Assembly (NCBI GenBank): GCA_965223435.1
Contig: CBDCWQ010000009.1
Span: 62,001 to 126,000, forward strand
From: CBDCWQ01 sp965223435
GTDB taxonomy: Bacteria > Myxococcota > Kuafuiibacteriia > Kuafuiibacteriales > Kuafuiibacteriaceae
Length of the DNA: 64,000 nt
Reading direction: 5' to 3'
The translations under genes and the position numbers were made by a program. Positions 31,701-38,403 of this stretch are shown here, piece after piece; position 1 is the first letter of the stretch, and each line of letters opens with the position of its first letter. The notes under the pieces were generated by a model. It was not told the origin of the DNA and made no database searches. It saw nothing but the letters and a program-made list of their open reading frames with translations.

Positions 31701-32947
31701 CGTTCGGGATTGAAAAAGAGATTGTTGAAAAGGTTGCGCGCCGTCTCCTCAGTCGGTGGCTCACCGGGACGCAGACGTCGGTAAATTTCGAGGATGGCTT
31801 CGTCCGCCGTGTCCATGACGGAGCCCTCACCCACCCAGGATCGGCGACGCTCCGCCAATTCGAGATTGATGGTCGCCCGCAGGTACGGCCCGACATTGAG
31901 ATTGTCGATGAACAGAATCTTAAACTCTTTGACCCCAGACTCGCGAAGCCGGGCCAACATTTCGGCATCGACGTCGTCATTGACCTCGGCCAAAACCTCG
32001 CCGCTGGTTTCGTCGATGACGTCGGCCGCGACCACCGCGCCCAAAAGCTCTTCTTCCTCGACGGGAATGGCCTTGATCTTAAGCTTGGCGATCTTGCGGA
32101 CCACCGCCTGCGTGAACTTACGGTTCTTACGAACCAAAATGTCCCCACTTTTGGGGTCTTTCAGGTCCCGCGCTGCCCGCTGCCCCAAAAGCAGATCGAG
32201 GTTCACGTTTTTGGCGTACTGCCCGCCCTTATCGATGAAGACGGTCTCTTTTTCGTAGTAGTAATCGAGCAGTTCCTGGGTGCCGTAGCCGAGCGCCCGA
32301 AGCAGTGTGGTCGCCGGCAACTTTCGGCGCCGGTCGATCCGCACGTAAAGAACGTCTTTGGGATCAAATTCGAAGTCGATCCAACTGCCGCGGTACGGAA
32401 TAATCCGAGCCGAATACAGAAACTTTCCCGAACTATGGGTTTTTCCCCGATCGTGGTCAAAGAAAGCCCCCGGCGAGCGGTGGAGCTGAGACACAATCAC
32501 CCGCTCCGTTCCGTTGATGATGAACGTCCCGTTCTCGGTCATCAGCGGGATCTCACCAAAGTAGACTTCCTGCTCTTTGATCGCCTTGATCACCTGGGTG
32601 CCTGTCGCCTCGTCTTTGTCCCAGGCAACAAGGCGGATCATCACCTTGATGGGCGCCGCGAAGGTCATGCCCCGTTGGTGGCATTCCTCGACGTCGTACT
32701 TCGGCTTCTCCAGATGGTAAGAGACGAACTCAAGCGCCGCTGTTCCCTGGAAATCTTTGATCGGGAACACGGACTTGAAGACCGCCTGAAGACCGACCTC
32801 TTCCCGCTTGTCGGGATCGATGTGGGCCTGAAGAAACTTCTCGTAGCTCTGCTTCTGAATCTCGATGAGATTCGGGATCTCAGGCGGGGCAACGAGTTTG
32901 GCAAAATTCTTGCGGATTCTAAAATTCGTCTGGACGACCGAAGGCAT
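28715..32947 (-). CDS. rpoB: RNA polymerase beta subunit
   Basis: 1410 residues from the ATG at 32947 ([15 protein letters not shown]). It has AGAGGA six bases upstream and is preferred over the in-frame codon at 32965. RpoB carries the rifampicin pocket, seen here as [20 protein letters not shown] and [20 protein letters not shown], with the antibiotic-contact residues of sensitive enzymes. The C-terminal signature [18 protein letters not shown] is intact. It is slightly longer than the E. coli protein (1342). The gap to rplL is 301 bases, as is common for this operon. Confidence 0.98.
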   Translation of the reverse strand: [1410 protein letters not shown]

Positions 32948-33248
32948 CGGTTCCTCTACCCCCAACGCAAAGCAGCTCCCAGCTTCGCATCCTTAATCAC
33001 CACCTCGACGTCGCGCGGTTGCTCGAGAGCAAAAGTCACGCCACACTCGGCCGAAATGACGGGAAACGAGCCCGACATGGTCAGGTCGTCCCCGGAAGTC
33101 AAGCAGAAATCGCGTTTCGCGCGTATACCCCAGCTTGGCCCCAGAACCAAATTCATGGCCCTTCGTGCGGCAAAACCAGGGTATCCGCTCGCAAATACCC
33201 TATGAAAGACAGCCCCCTCTTGCGGACGCCGTCTCGCAGTCAAAACCG
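32948..33248. other. rplL-rpoB spacer
   Basis: 301 bases. In other bacteria this gap holds an attenuator or RNase processing site that lowers rpoBC expression relative to ribosomal proteins. No clear intrinsic terminator is visible. A possible short reading frame (32956-33156) occupies the rpoB-proximal part. Confidence 0.4.
32956..33156 (-). CDS. possible small protein between rplL and rpoB
   Basis: 66 residues from an ATG at 33156. The translation (MNLVLGPSWGIRAKRD through VTFALEQPRDVEVVIKDAK) looks like a small beta-rich protein, codon third positions are mostly G/C, and it stops eight bases before rpoB. It has no recognised family and no strong ribosome site. It may simply be open leader sequence. 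Confidence 0.3.
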   Translation of the reverse strand: MNLVLGPSWGIRAKRDFCLTSGDDLTMSGSFPVISAECGVTFALEQPRDVEVVIKDAKLGAALRWG

Positions 33249-33626
33249 TTATTTGACTTCGACTGCAGCCCCCACTTTTTCGAGCTGTTCTTTGATCTTT
33301 TCAGCCTCATCTTTGGGGACATCCTCTTTCACCGGCTTGGGCGCGCCGTCCACCAGCGCCTTGGCCTCTTTGAGACCCAGCCCGGTGATCGCCCGAACCT
33401 CTTTGATCACTTTGATCTTCTCATTGCCAAAGCTGGTGAGAACCACCGTGAATTCGGTCTTTTCAGCCGCCGCACCGCCACCGTCAGCCGCGGGGGCCAT
33501 CATCACCGCGCCGCCGCCTGAGGCCGCTTTCACATCCCATTTTTCCTCGAGTTGCTTCACGAGGTCCGCAGCCTCCACGACGGTGAGGGCGGAGAGGTCT
33601 TCCATTATCTTTGCCAGATCTGCCAT
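33249..33626 (-). CDS. rplL: ribosomal protein bL12 (L7/L12)
   Basis: 125 residues, the usual length. It has the N-terminal dimerisation helix (MADLAKIMEDLSALTVVEAADLV begins the protein), an Ala/Gly-rich hinge (about residues 36-55) and the C-terminal factor-binding domain with EKIKVIKEVRAITGLGLKEA and KALVDGAPKPVKE. The stalk recruits elongation factors. GGGAGTG lies about seven bases upstream of the ATG. It follows rplJ by 44 bases. Confidence 0.97.
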   Translation of the reverse strand: MADLAKIMEDLSALTVVEAADLVKQLEEKWDVKAASGGGAVMMAPAADGGGAAAEKTEFTVVLTSFGNEKIKVIKEVRAITGLGLKEAKALVDGAPKPVKEDVPKDEAEKIKEQLEKVGAAVEVK

Positions 33627-33670
33627 TTGTTACACTCCCTTGTGCTGATTGTTTGTTTATGAATGTGTGG

Positions 33671-34198
33671 TTACGCCGCGTCCTTTTCGGACTTGGCCTT
33701 GATAACCCCGATCACGTGCGACGCCGGTGCATTGATCTGCGCCAAAAGCTTTGCCGCTGGGGCGTTGACGATTCCGAGCAGCTGCGCCCGGGCTTCGTCC
33801 AAGGTTGGCAACTTGGCCATGGTCTCCACAAAGTCGCCATCGAGAATGTCGTCCTCGATGAACCCCGCCTTGAATTCGAACTTCTCGAATTTCTTTTTGA
33901 GGGCTTTGGCGGCCTTGCCAAGCTTGCCGTACTCTTCGTCGTACTTCAGGGCGATGGCGATGGGGCCACTAAACGCCTCGGCCAATGGTTCTCGGGCCGT
34001 GCCCTTCAAGGCTCGGCGAACGAGGGTGTTCTTCACAACCTTGTATTCAACCTTGGCCTCTCGGAATTCTTGCCTGATTTCATTGACCTGAGCGACGTCC
34101 AACCCCTGATAGTTGACCACCAGCCCGGCCTTCGCCTGGCTGAACCGATCTTCGAGGAACGACACCATCTCTTCTTTGGCCTGACGTGTCATGCTCAT
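33671..34198 (-). CDS. rplJ: ribosomal protein uL10
   Basis: 175 residues from the ATG at 34198 (MSMTRQAKEEMVSFLEDRF), with AAGGAG about 12 bases upstream; in-frame sequence back to 34324 is leader. L10 anchors the L12 stalk on 23S rRNA and normally represses its own operon by binding the leader. Family phrases include GLDVAQVNEIRQEFREA and YKVVKNTLVRRAL. The C-terminal helix that binds L12 dimers is present. Confidence 0.97.
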   Translation of the reverse strand: MSMTRQAKEEMVSFLEDRFSQAKAGLVVNYQGLDVAQVNEIRQEFREAKVEYKVVKNTLVRRALKGTAREPLAEAFSGPIAIALKYDEEYGKLGKAAKALKKKFEKFEFKAGFIEDDILDGDFVETMAKLPTLDEARAQLLGIVNAPAAKLLAQINAPASHVIGVIKAKSEKDAA

Positions 34199-34444
34199 GG
34201 CTTCATGCTCCTTCTCCCGTTGCCTTGCCCCGTTAAGGGCTTCCCTGCCGGGGCGCCCCCATGGGCCTCCCTCATGCGTTTGTTCAAGGCTCGAACTTCG
34301 GTACGGGTCGGAGTTCGGAGCCATCTCGACGGGTTCTTTTCATCATTAAGGCCGAAGCCACCCGTGGTCTGCGACGGTCCATCGCGTCGACGATTGTGAT
34401 GGGTCAATTCCTGAATATGGTGCGTTGATCTCCCCTGATTTACC
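34199..34444 (-). promoter_or_regulatory. rplJ leader, probable L10 autoregulation region
   Basis: 246 bases between rplA and rplJ. A hairpin can form from GCCCC (34227-34231) and GGGGC (34250-34254), with an inner GGG/CCC pair near 34237-34245, just upstream of the rplJ ribosome site. Position and structure fit the L10-L12 binding leader known from other bacteria. The exact fold was not computed. Confidence 0.4.
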
Positions 34445-35137
34445 CTAAAACGCGCCATCCGCAGGGTCGACCTTGACCCCCGGTCCCATGGTGCTGCTGA
34501 CCGTAATCGATCGCATGTAGACCCCTTTTGAGGAGGCTGGCTTGGCTCGATTCAGCGCGTCCACCACCGTGACGAGGTTGTCCCGGAGTTTCTCCACGTC
34601 AAAGGAGGCCTTACCGATGGGCGCGTGGACAATGCCCGCTTTTTCCGTTCGGTATTCAATTTTTCCTCCTTTGGAATCGGCAACCGCTTTGGCCACGTCC
34701 GGGGTCACGGTGCCCGTTTTGGGGTTTGGCATCAAACCACGCGGGCCGAGCACTCGGCCGAGACGGCCGACCAGGGCCATCATGTCGGGGGAGGCCACCA
34801 CCACATCGAAATCGAGGAAGCCTCCTTGAACCTTTTCCACCAGATCCTCGGCCCCCACAACATCGGCACCCGCGTCCTTGGCAGCTTGTTGCTTTTCTCC
34901 GCGGCAAAACGCGGCCACGCGTTTGCTCTTGCCGGTCCCGTGAGGGAGCACCACCGCGCCCCGAATCATCTGGTCTGCGTGCCGGGGATCAACCCCGAGC
35001 CGAACCGCGACTTCAACCGACTCATCGAACTTCGTGCGGGCAGTCTTTTTGACCAACGCACAAGCCTCAAGCGCACCCAGGCGCTTGCCACCGTCCACGA
35101 GCTCAGCAACTTTTTTGTATTTTTTTCCGCGTTTCAT
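34445..35137 (-). CDS. rplA: ribosomal protein uL1
   Basis: 230 residues, full length. Family signatures are visible: GKSKRVAAFCRGEKQ, GRLGRVLGPRGLMPNPKTGTV (split here at GPRGLMPNPKTGT) and IEYRTEKAGIVHAPIGK. L1 forms the mobile L1 stalk at the ribosomal E site and represses the L11 operon in other bacteria. It follows rplK by 60 bases and is separated from rplJ by a 246-base leader. Confidence 0.97.
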   Translation of the reverse strand: MKRGKKYKKVAELVDGGKRLGALEACALVKKTARTKFDESVEVAVRLGVDPRHADQMIRGAVVLPHGTGKSKRVAAFCRGEKQQAAKDAGADVVGAEDLVEKVQGGFLDFDVVVASPDMMALVGRLGRVLGPRGLMPNPKTGTVTPDVAKAVADSKGGKIEYRTEKAGIVHAPIGKASFDVEKLRDNLVTVVDALNRAKPASSKGVYMRSITVSSTMGPGVKVDPADGAF

Positions 35138-35197
35138 CTTTATTCCCCGTAGTACAAACCACCCTGATAGGGTGTCCTACAGTCTGGCGAGCGCTGT

Positions 35198-35647
35198 CTA
35201 CTTGACAACATCAACGCCCATCGAGCGCGCAGTCCCCGCGATAATGCTGGCCGCCGCTTCGACGTCATGACAGTTCAGGTCGGGCATCTTTTTTTGACCA
35301 ATCTCTTTACATTGATCCCACGTTATCTTCGCCACCTTCACCTTGCCGGGCTCTTTAGATCCCGACGCCGGTTTCTTGTTCAGGTGCAACCCAACCGCCT
35401 TTTTCACCAGCACCGAAGCAGGGGGGGTCTTGGTGACAAACTTGAAGCTCCGGTCCGCAAACACCGTGATCACCACCGGTATCAACAGCCCTTCAGAAGC
35501 CTGCTCTTGGGTGCGGGCGTTGAACTGTTTGCAGAAGTCCATGATGTTGACGCCGTGCTGGCCCAAAGAGGGTCCCACGGGGGGTGCGGGATTGGCCTTC
35601 CCGGCGGGCACCTGAAGCTTGATATACGCTGAAATCTTCTTAGCCAT
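35198..35647 (-). CDS. rplK: ribosomal protein uL11
   Basis: 149 residues, a few longer than the typical 141. The N-terminal helix with the conserved proline pair (PAPPVGPSLGQHGVNIMDF) and the rRNA-binding C-terminal domain (KMPDLNCHDVEAAASIIAG) are intact. L11 is part of the GTPase-associated centre and is needed for RelA activation. It starts 14 bases after the unrecognised gene that separates it from nusG. Confidence 0.97.
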   Translation of the reverse strand: MAKKISAYIKLQVPAGKANPAPPVGPSLGQHGVNIMDFCKQFNARTQEQASEGLLIPVVITVFADRSFKFVTKTPPASVLVKKAVGLHLNKKPASGSKEPGKVKVAKITWDQCKEIGQKKMPDLNCHDVEAAASIIAGTARSMGVDVVK

Positions 35648-35661
35648 TTCGTTACCGCGGC

Positions 35662-36024
35662 CTAGTCAGCCGATCCTTCCTCGGCCCCTACCTCGATCAC
35701 TTCCAGTTGATCCAGGACCTTCTTCAACTTTTTGATGTCTTTTCGACGCGCCGAGGTCGATTTGAGGCGACCGAGCGTATGGTGCACGGTACGAAGCCCC
35801 TCATTGACCTCCGCAACCGCGTCTTCCACGTCCGCCAACCGCTCACTCAACAGACGGAGCGCCGCCAAAATGGACTCGTTGCTGGGCGCAACCTTCTGAC
35901 CATAAGCCCCAGACAGGGATTTCGGACCGGGCGAACCCGCACCCTGAGATGCCCCACCCCCGCCGACCAGCGGCGGCGCCGCGACCGCAGCACCACCAGG
36001 CTCATTCTCAGAAGAGCCTGTCAC
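35662..36024 (-). CDS. unrecognised 120-residue protein inserted between nusG and rplK
   Basis: The GTG start overlaps the nusG stop codon (GTGA), so translation is coupled to nusG, and it ends 14 bases before rplK. The first 50 residues are Gly/Ala/Pro-rich and look disordered. The rest forms a probable coiled coil (SILAALRLLSERLADVEDAV, EVNEGLRTVHHTLGRLKS) ending in a basic helix (RRKDIKKLKKVLDQL) and an acidic tail. nusG and rplK are normally direct neighbours. The position suggests a partner of transcription or of NusG, but no function is known to me. Confidence 0.75.
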   Translation of the reverse strand: MTGSSENEPGGAAVAAPPLVGGGGASQGAGSPGPKSLSGAYGQKVAPSNESILAALRLLSERLADVEDAVAEVNEGLRTVHHTLGRLKSTSARRKDIKKLKKVLDQLEVIEVGAEEGSAD

Positions 36025-36716
36025 TTCGCGGTCTTCTCCACTTGCCCGAAATCGAGCTCGACCGGGGTCGCACGCCCAAATATCGACACGAGCACCCGGA
36101 CCTTCTGCTTCTCTTCTTTGACCTCTTCGACCGTCCCGTTAAAGCTCGAGAACGGCCCATCGATCACCCGAACGGTCTCGCCCTCTTCGAATTGCACCCT
36201 GGGCTTGGTGGTCATGGTCCCCTGATCAATCTGCTGCGTCAGGCGCCGAACCTCGGCCTCGCGAATGGGGACCGGATTCCGTGCATTACCGACAAACCCT
36301 GTAATCTTCGGGGTCTGCTTGACCAAGTGCCAGGTCTCATCGGTCAGCTCCATTTGCACAATCATGTAGCCTGGGAAAAACTTGCGTTTCGAAGTCCGCT
36401 TGCTCCCACCGAGAAGCTCCACCACGTTTTCCGTCGGCACCAGAATCTCACCAAAGAAGGACTGCAGTCCCTCGAGCCGCATGCGCTCCTCAAGACTCTT
36501 TTGCGCCCGGTTCTCAAAACCGGAATAGGTGTGGACCACGTACCACTTGAGCCTGGGATTCTTTGGGGGCGCGTCGGCGTCGGACGCCTCTTCGGCCCCG
36601 GCCTTGGACTCATCAACTTCTTGGTTTTCTACCGTCATCGCTTTCCCGCTCCCGTCTGAAGGCCCTCCGACCGGATCGGGTCTACCCTCATCATCTGGGT
36701 TTTGTTCTTCGGCCAC
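36021..36716 (-). CDS. nusG: transcription elongation/termination factor NusG
   Basis: 231 residues from the GTG at 36716; the ATG at 36638 (MTVENQEVDES) is an equally plausible start and would still leave an acidic extension. The NGN domain begins at KWYVVHTYSGFENRAQKSL and includes FFPGYMIVQMEL. The C-terminal KOW domain is VRVIDGPFSSFNGTVEEV. NusG suppresses RNA polymerase pausing and links it to Rho or to ribosomal protein S10. The roughly 50-residue acidic N-terminal extension is longer than in E. coli (181 residues in total). It follows secE by 75 bases. Confidence 0.95.
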   Translation of the reverse strand: MAEEQNPDDEGRPDPVGGPSDGSGKAMTVENQEVDESKAGAEEASDADAPPKNPRLKWYVVHTYSGFENRAQKSLEERMRLEGLQSFFGEILVPTENVVELLGGSKRTSKRKFFPGYMIVQMELTDETWHLVKQTPKITGFVGNARNPVPIREAEVRRLTQQIDQGTMTTKPRVQFEEGETVRVIDGPFSSFNGTVEEVKEEKQKVRVLVSIFGRATPVELDFGQVEKTAK

Positions 36717-36791
36717 CTGCGCTCACCACCTTCTCCCACGGCCGGTACACGTTCCGCGCGGCTACCCTCACCCGAGACCGCGGGGCGCCCG

Positions 36792-37169
36792 CTACGTGTA
36801 GATCAACCCCGTCAGTTCCGCCCAAAAGAAATCAAAAACCCCCAACATCACGGCGATCACCAAGGTCGTCACAATCACCACCACCGTCGATCGTTTGGTC
36901 TCTTTTTTCGAGGGCCAAGTCACTTTGGTCACCTCAGCCACCACCTCATTAGAAAAGGTCAGCGAGGGCTGATGCCGAGCTGCAAACAGCACCGCACCGA
37001 CCGACAGGGCCAGCCCCACGGCTGAAGTGACCGTGAACGTGCCCAAAAGAGGCGGATCGGCGATGTCGAGCGCATACGCTATCGCACCAAACAACTTGGC
37101 CAGCGTTGCCCACAGCAAAACCCCCGCACCAAGAAACGAAGCCAAAACAAATCGTTGGGTACCGTGCAC
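36792..37169 (-). CDS. secE: preprotein translocase subunit SecE
   Basis: 125 residues from the GTG at 37169, with GAGG eight bases upstream; in-frame codons before it run into the tRNA-Trp gene. Three membrane segments are predicted (VLASFLGAGVLLWATLA, VTSAVGLALSVGAVLFAA and VVVIVTTLVIAVMLGVFDF), as in the long E. coli-type SecE. The conserved cytoplasmic hinge EVTKVTWPSKKETKRST is intact. SecE clamps SecY in the Sec translocon. The tRNA-Trp/secE/nusG order is conserved in proteobacteria. Confidence 0.93.
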   Translation of the reverse strand: MHGTQRFVLASFLGAGVLLWATLAKLFGAIAYALDIADPPLLGTFTVTSAVGLALSVGAVLFAARHQPSLTFSNEVVAEVTKVTWPSKKETKRSTVVVIVTTLVIAVMLGVFDFFWAELTGLIYT

Positions 37170-37211
37170 CTTTTCATCCTCACCGGGTTCAACCTTTTGC
37201 GACGGATCGAG

Positions 37212-37285
37212 CAGGGCAGGAGGGATTCGAACCCCCAACATGCGGTTTTGGAAACCGCCGCTCTACCGATTGGAGCTACTGCCCT
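37212..37285 (-). tRNA. tRNA-Trp (CCA anticodon)
   Basis: 74 nt cloverleaf. The acceptor AGGGCAG pairs with CTGCCCT, the D arm is GCTC/GAGC, the anticodon loop is TTCCAAA (CCA), the T loop is TTCGAAT and the discriminator base is G, as in E. coli tRNA-Trp. No CCA end is encoded. It lies directly upstream of secE, the standard place. Confidence 0.96.
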
Positions 37286-37381
37286 TCCCCAGCCTGCAAG
37301 TCCCAGAACCCGCTACGAACAGGCGTTGTTAAACGATCCCAAAGCCCGTGCCAACCCCAAAAACAATCAAGGGCGTTCCAA

Positions 37382-37454
<73 letters not shown>

Positions 37455-37523
37455 GATTTACAACCAGAAACAGGATCGCGCGCCCCCGATAAACAGGGAA
37501 AGCCGCCCTCGGGCGACCCAAAG

Positions 37524-37596
37524 AGCGGGAGACGAGGCTCGAACTCGCGACATTCAGCTTGGAAGGCTGACGCTCTACCAACTGAGCTACTCCCGC
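37524..37596 (-). tRNA. tRNA-Gly (TCC anticodon)
   Basis: 73 nt cloverleaf. The acceptor is GCGGGAG/CTCCCGC, the anticodon stem TCAGC/GCTGA encloses CTTCCAA (TCC), and the T loop is TTCGAGC. No CCA is encoded. It belongs to the tRNA-Thr/Tyr/Gly/Thr cluster. Confidence 0.95.
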
Positions 37597-38049
37597 TTGC
37601 AACAACTGTGTTCATCAACATTCACCCGCACCCGCCAACCCGTACCCCCCAAAACCCCCTACCCCCCGAGAAACCTACAACAAGACCCCGAACCCGCAAA
37701 GCCCAAAGGCCTCGCCGACCCGAGGAAGACGACGCCCCTCGCAAACCCCAAAGCCTCGCCGACCCGAGGAAGACGACGCCCCACAAACCCCAAAGCCTCG
37801 CCGACCCGAGGAAGACAACGCCTCCCAAACCCCAAAGCCTCGCCGACCCGAGGAAGACGACGCCTCCCAAACCCCAAAGCCTCGCCGACCCGAGGAAGAC
37901 GCCCCCTGCAAAGCCCGAAGGGCACGCAGCGAGGCCTCGCCGAGCGAAGAAGGCGAAGGCGGACTCGCTCCGCCGTTAACGCCGCTGAATTCTCCGCCGT
38001 TAACGCCGCTGAATTCTCCGCTGAATTCTCCGCCGTTAACGCCGCTGAA
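37597..38049. other. spacer between tRNA-Gly and tRNA-Tyr made of tandem repeats
   Basis: 453 bases. Apart from the two tandem arrays there is a C-rich stretch (37620-37700) and nothing gene-like. The spacers between the other tRNAs of the cluster are 50-100 bases. Confidence 0.7.
37709..37921. repeat. tandem repeat, five copies of about 42 bp
   Basis: Copies of GCCTCGCCGACCCGAGGAAG begin at 37709, 37753, 37795, 37837 and 37879 (spacing 44, 42, 42, 42). Each unit contains the inverted pair CCTCG...CGAGG, so each can form a small hairpin in the tRNA precursor. The array lies between tRNA-Gly and tRNA-Tyr. Long frames through it on both strands are by-products of the period being a multiple of three. 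Confidence 0.9.
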
Positions 38050-38050
38050 T
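37969..38050. repeat. tandem repeat, about 3.5 copies of 24 bp
   Basis: Unit TCCGCCGTTAACGCCGCTGA plus ATTC: copies at 37969-37992 and 37993-38016, a half copy at 38017-38028, and another full unit from 38029 truncated by tRNA-Tyr. Each unit contains GTTAAC and GAATTC. It lies immediately 3' of the tRNA-Tyr gene. Confidence 0.9.
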
Positions 38051-38133
38051 GGAGGGAGAAGGATTCGAACCTTCGAAGCGCGACGCGCGCCAGGTTTACA
38101 GCCTGGTCCCTTTGGCCACTCGGGCATCCCTCC
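38050..38133 (-). tRNA. tRNA-Tyr (GTA anticodon)
   Basis: 84 nt class II tRNA. The acceptor is GGAGGGA/TCCCTCC, the anticodon loop is CTGTAAA (GTA), the long variable arm is CGCGCGTCGCGC-like and the discriminator is A. No CCA is encoded. In the cluster it lies downstream of tRNA-Thr(TGT). Confidence 0.96.
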
Positions 38134-38186
38134 GATATTCCCCGGTCCATTCTGACGACGGCCCACCTCATCAAAGCGCTCGCCGA

Positions 38187-38259
38187 AGCTGGCGATTGGA
38201 CTCGAACCAACAACCTGATGCTTACAAAACAACTGCTCTACCGATTGAGCTACGCCAGC
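38187..38259 (-). tRNA. tRNA-Thr (TGT anticodon)
   Basis: 73 nt. The acceptor is GCTGGCG/CGCCAGC, the D arm GCTC/GAGC, the anticodon loop TTTGTAA (TGT) and the T loop TTCGAGT. The anticodon stem GTTGT/GCATC has a T-T mismatch at the second pair and a wobble at the last, which is unusual. It is the first tRNA of the operon and lies about 25 bases after the promoter. Confidence 0.92.
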
Positions 38260-38286
38260 AACTCGCCAAGACGCCGCGGCCCCCCC

Positions 38287-38315
38287 CATAAAGAGGAGAA
38301 TGGGCGCGGAGTCAA
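38287..38315 (-). promoter_or_regulatory. sigma-70-type promoter of the tRNA-secE operon, GC-rich discriminator
   Basis: On the minus strand TTGACT (-35, 38310-38315) is followed after 17 bases by TTTATG (-10, 38287-38292), then directly by a run of G (GGGGGGGCC). A G/C-rich discriminator between -10 and start is the hallmark of stable-RNA promoters repressed by ppGpp and DksA. The mature tRNA-Thr begins about 28 bases further on. Confidence 0.6.
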
Positions 38316-38403
38316 GATGCTGTCCCCCTCGACCGGCCGTCCCCCCACCCGGTTCCGCAGAAGACACCTGCACTCGGCGCAAACACTGACCACAAAAACC
38401 CTG

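Noticed and set aside
37709..37921. CRISPR array
   Set aside because: The whole 42-bp unit repeats without unique spacers, and no cas gene is near.
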